Shown here: positions 42,300 through 51,457 of the stretch, piece after piece
Position numbering within the stretch: position 1 is the stretch's first letter
Layout: the number at the start of each line of letters is the position of its first letter
From: Heliomicrobium gestii
Lineage (GTDB): Bacteria > Bacillota > Desulfitobacteriia > Heliobacteriales > Heliobacteriaceae
Direction of reading: 5' to 3'
Length of the DNA: 64,000 nt
Assembly: GCF_009877435.1 (NCBI RefSeq)
Contig: NZ_WXEX01000006.1
Location: 62,001-126,000, forward strand
The notes under the pieces: generated by a model
The model's input: only the letters and a program-made list of their open reading frames with translations
Database searches by the model: none
What the model was told of the DNA's origin: nothing
Program-made: the position numbers and the translations under genes

Positions 42300-43430
42300 T
42301 TACTGATCTTTCACCAATTCCCGATAGAGATTCTGCGTACGCTCGGCCATCCGCCTGGCCGTAAAGCGCTCCTCGATCGTCCTGCGGGCGGCCTCACCAA
42401 ACTTGCGCGCCTCTTCCCGGTTCTCGATCAACCGGACCAAAGCGGCTGCCAAGGCCAAGGCGTCTCCCGAGGGGACAACCAAGCCGTTCTTTTCATTAAT
42501 GACGATTTCCGGATTGCCGCCCACGGCCGTCACGACAGCGGGGCATTCACAGAGCATGCTTTCCATCAAGGTCAGGCTAAGCCCCTCGGAAAGAGAGGGC
42601 AAGGCCAATACATCCAAGGTGCGATAGATATCGGCAATGTCCTCGCGGAACCCGGTGAATAAAAAGCAAGATTCCAGCCCTTCTTCCCGGATGACCGTCT
42701 CGATAACATCGCGGTGAAAGCCGTCACCGACCAGCAGGAAACGGACGTTGCTGTTGATTTTAAGGATTTCCTTCGCCGCCTCGATCAAATACTTGTGACC
42801 TTTGACGGGATGGAAACGTCCCACCATCCCCACCAGGGGCGCATCGGCAGCGATCCCCAACTCGGCGCGAAGATCCCGCTTGTCTTGAACATTCGTATAT
42901 TTTTCATCGTCGACACCGTTGTGGATGACGGTGATTTTCGCCGGCGCGATCCCCTGCTCGCAGAGGTTTTTCTTCAGAAAGTCGGCCACAACGATATAGC
43001 GCTCGGTCAAGGCGGCCGTCAGCTTCTCGGACCAGAAGTTGATCCACCGGGACAACTGGTCGGGATAATCGTTCGCTAAGACGCTATGAACGGTCGTCAC
43101 GGTGCAGCGGACACCGGCCACTTTCGCCGCCAATCGTCCGATCAGGTTGGCCCTCACCCCATGGGTATGGACGATGGCCGGTTGCGTCTGACGAATCAGC
43201 CGCAGGACCTTCCAAAAACCGATGAGATCCACCTTGCTGCGCATCGGCACAGCGGTGGCGAGGATGCCTTGTTTTTGGGCGCGCTGCAAGAGCGGCGCCG
43301 GAAAGAGGCAACAGAGGCGCAGTTCCACTTCTTGCGGAGAAAAGTGTCTGGCTAAGTCCAGGATGTGGATCTCGGCGCCGCCTATCTCTCCGCCGCCTAT
43401 GATGTGTAAAACCCGGATTGGCCTGGACAT
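42300..43430 (-). CDS. GT4-family glycosyltransferase
   Basis: 376 aa from the ATG at 43430 (GGGGGAG upstream). RVLHIIGGGEIGGAEIHIL is the Gly-rich N-terminal loop, and the C-terminal domain has VGMVGRFHPVKGHKYLIEAA, DIADIYRTLDVLALPSLSEG and SLTLMESMLCECPAVVTAVG, the GT4 nucleotide-sugar site with its E-x7-E motif. It is a cytoplasmic enzyme adding an unknown sugar to a lipid-linked glycan. The IS66 element lies 26 bp after its stop and separates it from its terminator. Confidence 0.9.
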   Translation of the reverse strand: MSRPIRVLHIIGGGEIGGAEIHILDLARHFSPQEVELRLCCLFPAPLLQRAQKQGILATAVPMRSKVDLIGFWKVLRLIRQTQPAIVHTHGVRANLIGRLAAKVAGVRCTVTTVHSVLANDYPDQLSRWINFWSEKLTAALTERYIVVADFLKKNLCEQGIAPAKITVIHNGVDDEKYTNVQDKRDLRAELGIAADAPLVGMVGRFHPVKGHKYLIEAAKEILKINSNVRFLLVGDGFHRDVIETVIREEGLESCFLFTGFREDIADIYRTLDVLALPSLSEGLSLTLMESMLCECPAVVTAVGGNPEIVINEKNGLVVPSGDALALAAALVRLIENREEARKFGEAARRTIEERFTARRMAERTQNLYRELVKDQ

Positions 43431-43551
43431 GGACTCTCCCCCATTGCCAGAAGTCACTCCCCATTATAGCGGGGTTATGGGCGTAAAACAAGCACACATG
43501 ATGGAACTCTGTCCCTCATTCTTTGGAATGGCTGTCAAATTGCGCATTTGC

Positions 43552-43962
43552 TCAGCGCGCTGTTGGGCGCGTATCTGTAAGGCCCGCGCCTGCATCGCTT
43601 GCCTTCGCCTCTCCCACTGCCTTCGAAGCCCGCACTTCCGCATCAAGCAAGGCCACCATCTGCGCCAGTTCCTTGTTCGATTCTTTCAGTTGGGAGATAT
43701 GGCTGGCCTGACGGTAGAGGATGACCAGAATGAACAGGATGCCCAGGAAAAAGAGCAACGCCGGTTGATAGGCCACTCCCAGATAGGCCGCAGCGATGTC
43801 CACCAGTTTCGGCCAAAGAGCCAAAAAGAGGATCGCCAACGTGCCCGCCATCCAGTACATGGACTCCTTTTCACTGAGGCGGTTTTGTTTTACCTTCCGA
43901 ATGACATAGACCGCAAAGGCAAAGGCGACCAGTCGAACAAACCAGATCAGTTTTAGACTCAC
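43552..43962 (-). CDS. DUF2304 membrane protein
   Basis: 136 aa with three hydrophobic helices (IWFVRLVAFAFAVYVI, MAGTLAILFLALWPKLVDIA, PALLFFLGILFILVILY) and a charged C-terminal coiled coil (HISQLKESNKELAQMVALLD). This is the DUF2304 layout; the family is usually encoded next to a polyprenol-phosphate-mannose-like glycosyltransferase, as here (4-bp overlap with the next gene upstream). It probably acts with that enzyme at the membrane; function is not established. Confidence 0.85.
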   Translation of the reverse strand: MSLKLIWFVRLVAFAFAVYVIRKVKQNRLSEKESMYWMAGTLAILFLALWPKLVDIAAAYLGVAYQPALLFFLGILFILVILYRQASHISQLKESNKELAQMVALLDAEVRASKAVGEAKASDAGAGLTDTRPTAR

Positions 43963-44720
43963 CGGGAATGGCTCCCTTCCGCGTTGACGGCCAGGACCTT
44001 CCGGTAGGCTCGTCCCTTGATGATGGCGATAAAGATGCTGTACATCATCGTCGCAAGGTATTTGACGACTTTCAAGCCCGTGTGCATGCTCTCGCCGTGC
44101 AACCGCTCTCGAATCGAGGCCGGCCGCTCGGTCACGCGAAACCCGGCCAGGATCATCAACACGAGCACATTGGCATCGGGAAAATCGACGGGAAACTGGT
44201 TGGGTCGTGAATAGAAGGAGAAGACACGGCGGTTCAGCAATTGCAGACCGGAGGTGGGATCAGCCACATCCTGCCGAGTCAACAGCTTGATCAGGAGCGA
44301 AAAAATCTTGATGCCCAAGCCGCGCATCCAGTTGGTGTGTTTTTTATTGTCGACGAAACGAGACCCGATGACGATATCGGCGCAGGTGTCCTTCATCGCC
44401 CGCGCCATGTCGAGGATGTTGGCCGGATCATGCTGGCCGTCGCCGTCAAACTGGATGACGTAGTCGTAGCCATAGCGAACAGCATACTTAAATCCCGTCT
44501 GTAGCGCCGCCCCGTAGCGCAGATTGAAAGGATGGCGAAGAACGACAGCGCCATGGTGGGCGGCTATCTCCGCCGTCTTGTCACGCGAGCCGTCGTCGAT
44601 GACGACGACATCCACCCACGGCGTGACCTGTCTCAGTTCGTCGAGAACACCGGCGATATTTTCCGCCTCATTATAGGCGGGGATGATGACTAGGCATTTT
44701 CCAGGCAACCAGTCACTCAA
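43959..44720 (-). CDS. GT2 glycosyltransferase, polyprenyl-phosphate sugar synthase type
   Basis: 253 aa, TTG start with GGGGG upstream. GT-A fold: VIIPAYNEAENIAGVLDEL, VVVIDDGSRDKTAEIAAHHG, QFDGDGQHDPANI (DxD metal site) and PTSGLQLLNRRVF resemble dolichol/polyprenol-phosphate mannose synthases. No C-terminal membrane helices, so it is the DPM1-like soluble type. It likely makes undecaprenyl-phosphate-linked hexose used as donor on the outer face; DUF2304 is the linked partner. Confidence 0.88.
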   Translation of the reverse strand: MSDWLPGKCLVIIPAYNEAENIAGVLDELRQVTPWVDVVVIDDGSRDKTAEIAAHHGAVVLRHPFNLRYGAALQTGFKYAVRYGYDYVIQFDGDGQHDPANILDMARAMKDTCADIVIGSRFVDNKKHTNWMRGLGIKIFSLLIKLLTRQDVADPTSGLQLLNRRVFSFYSRPNQFPVDFPDANVLVLMILAGFRVTERPASIRERLHGESMHTGLKVVKYLATMMYSIFIAIIKGRAYRKVLAVNAEGSHSR

Positions 44721-45119
44721 GCTTCGATCCCCCGTTGTTCAAAAATCCAGATTTATCGATATGGACATGAAAAAATGGTATATACAAAGCACACCGATAT
44801 GAAAGTTATCGAGCTATTAAAAGTTCATACAACATGTTTCGCAGATTTTTTCGCCAGTGGGTCGGTGTTACTCCGAACTGCCGCCATGTGTCTGTTTTAG
44901 CGACCTTTCCGTCAATTGTGACGGGATACTTCACTGTTAAAGGTTACTTTCAATCTCATCAGCTTCCGCACAGCGATGCCTTTATTTTATCATCATTGCA
45001 CCCATTACAACCATAAAGGACATTCCACTCAAAAAACGACTGCAAGAGGCCCCGATGCCTCCCTGCAGTCGTTTCTAGACCGGGCTACCCGATCCGTTGG
45101 GGAATCAATTGGGAAAAGC
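44721..45119. other. Intergenic, AT-rich, terminator only
   Basis: 399 bp. Apart from the terminator at 45033-45075 I see no gene; a 60-codon frame (44834-45016) has no ribosome site or familiar sequence. The promoter of the GT2-DUF2304-GT4 unit must be in the left part, but no convincing -35/-10 pair was found. Confidence 0.55.
45033..45075 (-). terminator. Terminator after copper-amine-oxidase-like gene
   Basis: Outer stem AAACGACTGCA / TGCAGTCGTTT plus inner GAGGC/GCCTC, followed on the minus strand by TTTTTT; 45 nt after the stop at 45120. Confidence 0.93.
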
Positions 45120-46046
45120 TTAAAAATTGTTGATATAGACCGTCTTCGTGACGCCATCCCAGTCGATTTTCACGCCAAAGGCCTCCGAAATCAGCCGTAA
45201 TGGTACATAGGTCGTCCCATCGACAATCTCCGGCGCAACGATGGTGCTCGGGTCAGATACGGTCAAGGGCTTCTTGTTCTTAACCACATCGGTTTTTCCC
45301 ACCCAGAGTTGCACCGTATCCAGCCCGCGAACCAGATCGATCCGTTGTTCACTGCCTGTCCAATTTATGTCGGCTTTCAGCTTTTCAGCCACCAGTCGCA
45401 GCGGAACCATCGTACGTCCGTCTTTGGAATAGGGAGCCGGTTGGGCATTGAGCAATTCGTAGTCAACGGCAACACGGATCGCATTGTCCATCACCGGGCT
45501 GAGGGACTCATCTTGATTGCACCATAACAAGGCGTAAGTTCCCGAGGCATGACCTGTTTCCGCTTCTACCGCGCCATAATGGCCATCCCAGAAGATGCGT
45601 GAAGAGAGCAGGTCCCAGTTCTTTTCACCCTCGTTCCAGTAACCGACGTGAAAACGACCGATCGGCAAATCGGTTTTCATCTGACTGGCTCGGGCGAAGT
45701 CGATATCGCTGATATTGAAAATGACGCGCATCGGCTTTTCTAAGGAGGCGACATAGTTGCCGGCAGCATTATTGAAGTTCGCGTCGATCACCCGGGTCAC
45801 ATAAAAGCGATCGTTCGGAGCGATTTTGGCGATATCGACAGGTTTGATCTTAATTTGGCCTTTTGCCTTAAAGGTGTTGGCTGGAAATTCAAGCCGCATA
45901 TCAAGGGATGTTTCCTTGCAGACGTCTCCGTTTTTCCCGACAGTATAATCCCCTGCATTGGCAACGCCGGGAATCACAACCGTCGCCAAAGCGAGTGACA
46001 AGGTTAGCGCCAAAGAAGTGACTTTGCCATTCCATTTTTTCTTCAT
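45120..46046 (-). CDS. Secreted protein with copper amine oxidase-like N-domain
   Basis: 308 aa from the ATG at 46046 (GGGAGG upstream). Signal peptide MKKKWNGKVTSLALTLSLAL...VANA, probable cut after AxA near residue 32. The C-terminal about 110 residues (YSKDGRTMVPLRLVAEKLKA, IVDGTTYVPLRLISEAFGVK, VKIDWDGVTKTVYINNF) are a pair of cu_amine_oxidN1 repeats, a wall-associated domain frequent in Clostridia and not itself an oxidase. The middle part is unrecognised. Likely exported to the wall; function unknown. Confidence 0.85.
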   Translation of the reverse strand: MKKKWNGKVTSLALTLSLALATVVIPGVANAGDYTVGKNGDVCKETSLDMRLEFPANTFKAKGQIKIKPVDIAKIAPNDRFYVTRVIDANFNNAAGNYVASLEKPMRVIFNISDIDFARASQMKTDLPIGRFHVGYWNEGEKNWDLLSSRIFWDGHYGAVEAETGHASGTYALLWCNQDESLSPVMDNAIRVAVDYELLNAQPAPYSKDGRTMVPLRLVAEKLKADINWTGSEQRIDLVRGLDTVQLWVGKTDVVKNKKPLTVSDPSTIVAPEIVDGTTYVPLRLISEAFGVKIDWDGVTKTVYINNF

Positions 46047-46123
46047 AACAACAGCCTCCCTTGAATTTGCTCTGTTTTGTTTCGTTATATGTAGATTCAT
46101 TTGAACCCTGCTATTATGTAGTG

Positions 46124-46846
46124 CTACTTCGCCGGGGTTACGCCGCCGGCGCCTTGGGCCGCCGCCTGCTTCAACAGGTTGACCTTCTGTTGGGCCCCTT
46201 TATCCCCTTGCGCCGCCGCCTTTTGGTACCACGCGAGGGCCTGTTCCCGGCTCTTAGAGGTCCCCACGCCATCTTCGTACATCAAGGCTAAGGCAATCTG
46301 GGCATCTTTGTTCCCATTTTCAGCGGCCGATTGGAACCACTTGAAGGCTTCGGTCGCGTTTTGAGGCACACCAACACCATTTAAATAGGCATATCCCAGG
46401 TGATACTGCCCTTTGTCATACCCCTGATTGGCGGCTTTCTGAAACCATTTTACCGCCTCTTCCCCGTTCGGCGCGACACCGTTACCGGTAAAGTAAAAAA
46501 CACCGAGGTTATTTTGGGCTTTGGGATCACCCTGTTCGGCTGCTTGCTTCAGCCACTTTAGGCCCTCATCTACATTTTTCTCTGTGTTGTCGCCGTTAAC
46601 CAGCATCGTTCCGAGCTTGTACTGGGCAGATGTGTCACCCTTTTCCGCTTCTTTGCGGACCTCTTCCATCTTCACCGGTGCGTTTCCCGCGGCTGCATCG
46701 GAATTCGCCGGATTTACTTGGGCTCCACTGTTTGCCGAAGGGGAATTCGTCGTCTCGTCTGCCGCCTTAGTTTGGTTGAAACCGCATCCGGTTACCGTTA
46801 CCGCAAGGGTAAGGAACAAACCGATAGAGATCACTTTTTTCAACAA
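46124..46846 (-). CDS. Sel1-repeat lipoprotein
   Basis: About 240 aa from a TTG at 46846, chosen because GGAGG precedes it and because it gives a proper lipoprotein signal (LLKKVISIGLFLTLAVTVTGC; lipobox VTGC). Then a Ser/Asn/Ala-rich linker and about five Sel1-type repeats of 36 residues (DTSAQYKLGTMLVNGDN, DPKAQNNLGVFYFTGNGV, YDKGQYHLGYAYLNGVGV, DAQIALALMYEDGVG). Sel1 repeats bind other proteins. Anchored outside the membrane; partner unknown. Confidence 0.85.
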   Translation of the reverse strand: MLKKVISIGLFLTLAVTVTGCGFNQTKAADETTNSPSANSGAQVNPANSDAAAGNAPVKMEEVRKEAEKGDTSAQYKLGTMLVNGDNTEKNVDEGLKWLKQAAEQGDPKAQNNLGVFYFTGNGVAPNGEEAVKWFQKAANQGYDKGQYHLGYAYLNGVGVPQNATEAFKWFQSAAENGNKDAQIALALMYEDGVGTSKSREQALAWYQKAAAQGDKGAQQKVNLLKQAAAQGAGGVTPAK

Positions 46847-46901
46847 CGCACAATGCCTCCAATAAAAAGAATGGGTTGTGTTGAATATATTACCACAAGT
46901 T

Positions 46902-47981
46902 TCATCGGTTGTGGGGCGACTCACCGAGAAAAACCCTTCCCTTTTGCACACCGACTAAAACAGAATGACCCCTTTGGAGAGTTGCGCCTTTCTCATTCGT
47001 AAGTAACGCTGTTAGCAACATTCCATTATCCAACCGAAGAACCACTCGAAACCCCTGACCCAAAAAGGTCAAGGACTGCACTTGCCCCAAACAATAGGAT
47101 TGCCCCACTTCTCTTTGGTCGCATTCTTCCCCTGAGCACAGTTTGATTTCAACATCTTCCGGACGGATCAACAGATCGACCCTGGTGCCATCAGGCCACT
47201 GGGGTGCAGGAAAAGACCATTCTCCGGCCACTGCCGTTCCTTGCGACACCTCGGCGGAGAGCCAATTCGCGTCCCCCATGAAACGCGCGACAAAGGCGGT
47301 GACAGGATGTTCATAGATCTCCTGTGGCCTTCCCAATTGCTCCAGTCTGCCCTGCTGAATGACAGCCACTTGATCTGCCAATTCCAACGCCTCCTGCTGG
47401 TCATGCGTAACGAATAGACTCGTCACCGGAATCTCGTCATGCAGTTGGCGAAGCCATAGCCTCAGTTCCTTCCGGATCTGGGCATCTACAGCGGCGAAGG
47501 GCTCGTCGAGGAGCAACAACCGCGGTTTCGCCGCCAACGCCCGAGCGAAGGCGACACGTTGCTGCTGCCCGCCGGACAACTGGCTGGGATATCGCATTTC
47601 CAATCCAGCAATGCCCGTAACCCCCATCAACTCATTCACGCGATCGTGAATGGCGCTTTTCGTCCATTTCTTCATTCTCAGCCCAAAAGCGATGTTTTCA
47701 AAAACCGTCATATGCATAAACAGCGCGTAATTTTGAAAGACAAAGCCAATTTCCCGCTTTTGCGGCGGGAGATGATCCACCCGCTGCCCAGCCAAATGCA
47801 CTTCACCGGCACTGGGCGTCTCCAATCCCGCAATAAGCCGAAGCAAGGTTGTCTTTCCGCCGCCACTTGGGCCAAGCAACGCCGTAATGCCGCCATCGAG
47901 CACCTTGAAGCTAACCTCGTCAACAGCCGGCGGAAGTCCCTTCCCGTAAGACTTGCTTAACTGTTTCACCTCAACCGTCAA
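46902..47981 (-). CDS. cysA: Sulfate/thiosulfate ABC transporter ATPase CysA
   Basis: 359 aa. Walker A LLGPSGGGKTT, signature LSGGQQQRVAFARALA, Walker B PRLLLLDEPFAAVDAQ and switch His in FVTHDQQEALEL; the C-terminal 120 residues form the TOBE regulatory domain found in CysA, PotA and ModC. The adjacent cysT, cysW and sbp genes define sulfate (or thiosulfate) import. It is last in the operon, 65 bp after the Rrf2 gene. Confidence 0.93.
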   Translation of the reverse strand: MTVEVKQLSKSYGKGLPPAVDEVSFKVLDGGITALLGPSGGGKTTLLRLIAGLETPSAGEVHLAGQRVDHLPPQKREIGFVFQNYALFMHMTVFENIAFGLRMKKWTKSAIHDRVNELMGVTGIAGLEMRYPSQLSGGQQQRVAFARALAAKPRLLLLDEPFAAVDAQIRKELRLWLRQLHDEIPVTSLFVTHDQQEALELADQVAVIQQGRLEQLGRPQEIYEHPVTAFVARFMGDANWLSAEVSQGTAVAGEWSFPAPQWPDGTRVDLLIRPEDVEIKLCSGEECDQREVGQSYCLGQVQSLTFLGQGFRVVLRLDNGMLLTALLTNEKGATLQRGHSVLVGVQKGRVFLGESPHNR

Positions 47982-48046
47982 AAAAAAGCGCCTCCTGTTG
48001 AGCTTTCCAGCTTCCCTCGGGACAGTAGCCCTACTCCCTAGTCAAC

Positions 48047-48502
48047 TTATTTTCCCAAATAGAACTCATCTGGCCGGCCCGGCGGCAACAGCGGTTTTCC
48101 TTCGATTACAGCCAACAGCGTTGTCGAATCCATCTGGCGAGCAACGAAATCGCGAATTTCCGCCATCAATCGGCGGAATTTGCAAACACTCTCCTCGGTG
48201 CACGCCTGGTATTGTGTGACCGATACACAACCAATCGGGGCTAGAATGCCATCAAAGTGACGCACCACCTGCCCGAGCGTGATCTGTTCCGGCGAACAGG
48301 CGAGCACATACCCGCCGTACTTTCCCGGCACACTGGTCACCCAGTTTTTCGTTTTCAAGTCCAACATGATCTGTTCCAAAAAGCGTTTGGGTATCCGGTT
48401 TCTCTCGGCCAGTTCCCGCAAGGATACCGGCTCGTCGCCATAGGACTCCGCCAAGGTGCACAAAGCCCGCAACGCGTAGTCTGTTTTCTTCGAAATCTTC
48501 AT
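48047..48502 (-). CDS. Rrf2-family regulator with putative Fe-S cysteines
   Basis: 151 aa. MKISKKTDYALRALCTLAES, SLRELAERNRIPKRFLEQIM and VTSVPGKYGGYVLA are the Rrf2 winged helix. Cysteines at 92, 101 and 107 (C-x8-C-x5-C) sit in the place where IscR and NsrR bind an Fe-S cluster; CymR, the Bacillus sulfur regulator, does not use such a cluster. It lies inside the sulfate operon, between cysW and cysA, so it most likely senses sulfur/Fe-S status or redox and controls this operon. Direct target is inference. Confidence 0.88.
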   Translation of the reverse strand: MKISKKTDYALRALCTLAESYGDEPVSLRELAERNRIPKRFLEQIMLDLKTKNWVTSVPGKYGGYVLACSPEQITLGQVVRHFDGILAPIGCVSVTQYQACTEESVCKFRRLMAEIRDFVARQMDSTTLLAVIEGKPLLPPGRPDEFYLGK

Positions 48503-48552
48503 CTGCGTGCACCTCCATGACCATTTTTACAATCACAAACACCTTTTTTCAC

Positions 48553-49383
48553 TCAGAAGGACGGCTTCCCCTCTCGCCGCCCTTTGACCCACTCCAACAG
48601 CCCGACAAGAGCAACGGCAAGGAAAGATAACACGAGAGCCACCGAATAGGCGCCACGCAAATTAAAATCGGCAGCCGCCTGGTAGATATAGAGTGTGGCA
48701 GACTGGGTTTCACTAATGAGATTACCCGATACGACAATAACAGCCCCGAACTCGCCCAAGGAACGCGCCGCGGTCATAACAACCCCGTAGGCGAGACTCC
48801 AGCGAATAGACGGGAGAGTAACCTGCCAAAACGTCTGCCACGATCCTGCGCCCAGTGTATAGGCCGCCTCTTCCTGTCTCGTCCCCAAGGCCTCTAATAA
48901 GGGAACCAGTTCCCTCACCACAAAAGGCAACGTAACAAAAACGGTAGCGAGAATCATACCGGGAATTGCAAATATGACTTTTATCCCCCATAAACCAAAA
49001 AAAGCCCCAAACAAACGATTCGGACCGTAAAGCAAGACCAACATTAACCCCGCTACAACCGGAGAGACAGCAAAGGGCAAATCGACCAGGCTGTTGACCA
49101 AAGACCTGCCGGGAAACCTGTGGCGAGCCAGAACAATCGAGATCAACACACCAAAACATCCGTTAATCAAGACAACTGCCAGCGTTATTTCGATACTTAC
49201 CCAAAGGGCGTGCACCGCTTCGGGCCGCATAACTTCCCTCAAAAAAGCAGCAACCCCGCCGGTGAAGGCTTCCACCAGTAAAGCCCCCATCGGCGCAAGC
49301 AATAAAATTCCGAACCACAGATAAATGAACGCTGCCACAAAAAAACGGATCAACGGCGAATCCCCCCCCATTTTTGCGCCCAC
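48553..49383 (-). CDS. cysW: Sulfate ABC transporter permease CysW
   Basis: 276 aa with six transmembrane helices. The EAA loop that contacts CysA is EALGTRQEEAAYTLGAGSWQ followed by TFWQVTLPSIRWSLAYGVVM. PFAVSPVVAGLMLVLLYGP is typical of CysW. Its start overlaps the cysT end by 34 bp (or 22 bp if the ATG at 49371 is used). Confidence 0.92.
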   Translation of the reverse strand: MGAKMGGDSPLIRFFVAAFIYLWFGILLLAPMGALLVEAFTGGVAAFLREVMRPEAVHALWVSIEITLAVVLINGCFGVLISIVLARHRFPGRSLVNSLVDLPFAVSPVVAGLMLVLLYGPNRLFGAFFGLWGIKVIFAIPGMILATVFVTLPFVVRELVPLLEALGTRQEEAAYTLGAGSWQTFWQVTLPSIRWSLAYGVVMTAARSLGEFGAVIVVSGNLISETQSATLYIYQAAADFNLRGAYSVALVLSFLAVALVGLLEWVKGRREGKPSF

Positions 49384-50201
49384 CGATGCTGCAACAAAAG
49401 CATCATCAGCGAAAGGGTCAGCAAGCAGACAGACATCACCGCCGCTCCCGTGATATCAGAACTTTCCACTAAACCATAGATATACACAGACGCCACCTGC
49501 GTTTTCAGCGGAATGTTGCCGGAGACCAGCACGATCGCACCGAACTCCGCAATCGCCCGTGAAAAGGTCAACGTAAAACCGGAAAACAGACCCGGACGGA
49601 TCATAGGCAGCAAGATATACCAAAAAATATGCCAGCGGCCGGCGCCAAGGGTTTTGGCCGCTTCCTCCATCTGACTGCAGCCGGCTTCTAAGAGCGGCTG
49701 CACAGTTCGTATCGAAAAAGGGAACGTTACGACCAACAGGGCCAGTAAAATCCCTGGATAGTCAAAGATTATCGCAAGTTTTTGTTCCGTTAGCCAACGA
49801 CCAAACAAGCCCTGCAGCCCATATAAGCCAAGTAACATCATCCCGATCACCGCCGTTGGGATGGCCATCGGTAAATCCACCAGCGCATTCAGCAATCGTT
49901 TTCCCGGCAAATCATACCGAACCAAACCATAGGCGATGACCAACCCTGCTGCGCTATTGATCAACGCTGTCACCAGTCCGAGCGCGATTGTTAGTTTAAA
50001 CGCAAACACTGCGGCCGGCGATTGAAGGGTAGTAAAAAAACCGGCCAAACCGCCGAGGGAGGCTTGCGAAAGCAATCCCCCCAGCGGAATGACCACCATG
50101 AGCAACAGATATCCAATCACCCCGCCGCGCAGCGCGAACCCGCTTATGTCCGCGATCGTTGTCGGGGTATCAGCGTTTTTACTTACCGTCCACATATTCA
50201 A
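49350..50201 (-). CDS. cysT: Sulfate ABC transporter permease CysT
   Basis: 283 aa, six transmembrane helices. PMAIPTAVIGMMLLGLYGLQ and the EAA loop EAGCSQMEEAAKTLGAGRWH match CysT/CysU. The first roughly 25 residues (MNMWTVSKNADTPTTIADIS) are cytoplasmic. Follows sbp by 15 bp and overlaps cysW, so all are translated from one mRNA. Confidence 0.92.
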   Translation of the reverse strand: MNMWTVSKNADTPTTIADISGFALRGGVIGYLLLMVVIPLGGLLSQASLGGLAGFFTTLQSPAAVFAFKLTIALGLVTALINSAAGLVIAYGLVRYDLPGKRLLNALVDLPMAIPTAVIGMMLLGLYGLQGLFGRWLTEQKLAIIFDYPGILLALLVVTFPFSIRTVQPLLEAGCSQMEEAAKTLGAGRWHIFWYILLPMIRPGLFSGFTLTFSRAIAEFGAIVLVSGNIPLKTQVASVYIYGLVESSDITGAAVMSVCLLTLSLMMLLLQHRWAQKWGGIRR

Positions 50202-50216
50202 GCTCCATTGTTGAGA

Positions 50217-51266
50217 TTATGCACCCTTTTTACCTTCGACAATTTCCGTCCAAACTCCTTTTGGCCCATAGAGTTGTTCAAACACGGTATCCCAACCGCC
50301 AAGATACTGAATATCAAAAAGCCATTCCGGTTGGGGAAACTTATCTTTCGTTTCCGCGACCACCTCGGGCACGACTGGACGAAAACCATACTTGGCAAAG
50401 GCGCGTTGCGCTTCCTGGGACTGTAAGAAGGTGACAAAAGCCTCAACCGCCGCACGATTTCCATGTTTTTCTACGTTCTTATCCACTAACGCGACAGGGT
50501 TTTCGATTAGAACCGTTGCTTTCGGATAAATCACGTCATAGAGTGGTTGTTCCATGTTCCGAAGCAGCAACTCATTTTCATAGGTTACCACCACATCCCC
50601 AAGCCCTTTTTCGAAGGTGGTCATCGACTCCCGACCGCTGTTATCCATCACCTTGACATTCTTCTGAATGGACGCCAGCAGTTCCGCACCCTTATCGGGA
50701 TTTTTCTTTCCCGTCTCTATTTCCGCCGTCTTTACGCCCGCGCCATAAATGGCGTTGATATCCCACATGGCGCCGCCGGAGGTGCGTGGACTGGGATAGA
50801 GGACCGTCACTCCCGGCTTGCCAAGATCCTGCCATTCACGAATCCCCAAGGGATTCCCCTTCTTGACGCCTAGCGCCACTACGGAGCGTGTAATCATCCC
50901 GGCATAGGGACGATCTTTCCAGTTGTGAGTGATCAATCCGGCCTTTCGGATCGTCTCGATATCACCTTCCAATGACAACGCGGCTACATCCGCTTCCAAC
51001 CCATTGACGATGGCCCGTGCTTGAGCACCGGAACCAACATAGGATTCTTTGAAGGTTACCGTTTGCCCCGTCTTCTCTTTCCATTGTTTCTGAAAAGCCG
51101 GAATGATCTCCTTTTGGTAGGCTTCTTTGGGAACCGTATAGGCAGCAAGCATGATTTGCGTCGTTCCCTCGGCGTTCGGCGCTTCAGAATGACTGCATCC
51201 TGATAGCGTCAAAAGTAACATGCCTGCGCTAATTAACCGAAACAGCGTCTTGGCTCGTTTCATCAT
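50217..51266 (-). CDS. sbp: Sulfate-binding lipoprotein
   Basis: 349 aa. Lipoprotein signal with lipobox LSGC (residues about 21-24). The mature part (LAAYTVPKEAYQKEIIPAFQ, YVGSGAQARAIVNGLEADVA, LYPSPRTSGGAMWDINAIYG, VVTYENELLL) is the periplasmic-binding-protein type II family of sulfate/thiosulfate binders (Sbp/CysP). It catches sulfate outside the membrane for CysTWA. GGAGG precedes the start; a 57-aa ORF ends 17 bp upstream. Confidence 0.92.
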   Translation of the reverse strand: MMKRAKTLFRLISAGMLLLTLSGCSHSEAPNAEGTTQIMLAAYTVPKEAYQKEIIPAFQKQWKEKTGQTVTFKESYVGSGAQARAIVNGLEADVAALSLEGDIETIRKAGLITHNWKDRPYAGMITRSVVALGVKKGNPLGIREWQDLGKPGVTVLYPSPRTSGGAMWDINAIYGAGVKTAEIETGKKNPDKGAELLASIQKNVKVMDNSGRESMTTFEKGLGDVVVTYENELLLRNMEQPLYDVIYPKATVLIENPVALVDKNVEKHGNRAAVEAFVTFLQSQEAQRAFAKYGFRPVVPEVVAETKDKFPQPEWLFDIQYLGGWDTVFEQLYGPKGVWTEIVEGKKGA

Positions 51267-51283
51267 CGTTCCTCCAATTCATA

Positions 51284-51457
51284 TTAGCCAATAAACCCAA
51301 CAAAACTCACTACATCGCTCATGGCAAACTCGATGATTGGCACATCCTCCGGGTTTCCATCTCGTCCATGACCTGTAATGATTGTGACGGACTTGATACT
51401 TTCAGGTTTTGCAACAATATAATCACGACTTTGTTGGTAGTTGTTAAACTTAAACAT
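51284..51457 (-). CDS. Unrecognised 57-aa small ORF upstream of sbp
   Basis: 57 codons plus TAA, ATG at 51457 with GGAG 6-7 nt upstream. The product (MFKFNNYQQSRDYIVAKPES start; IIEFAMSDVVSFVGFIG end) is compact, with no signal peptide or membrane helix, and reads like a real coding sequence. It ends 17 bp before sbp on the same strand. I do not recognise the family. One difficulty: the best promoter (51458-51486) would start transcription at or inside its first codons, so it might be leaderless, read from a promoter further upstream, or not a gene. Confidence 0.5.
   Translation of the reverse strand: MFKFNNYQQSRDYIVAKPESIKSVTIITGHGRDGNPEDVPIIEFAMSDVVSFVGFIG

Noticed and set aside
44834-45016. 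60-codon plus-strand frame before the terminator at 45033
   Set aside because: No ribosome site, no recognisable sequence, AT-rich intergenic DNA.
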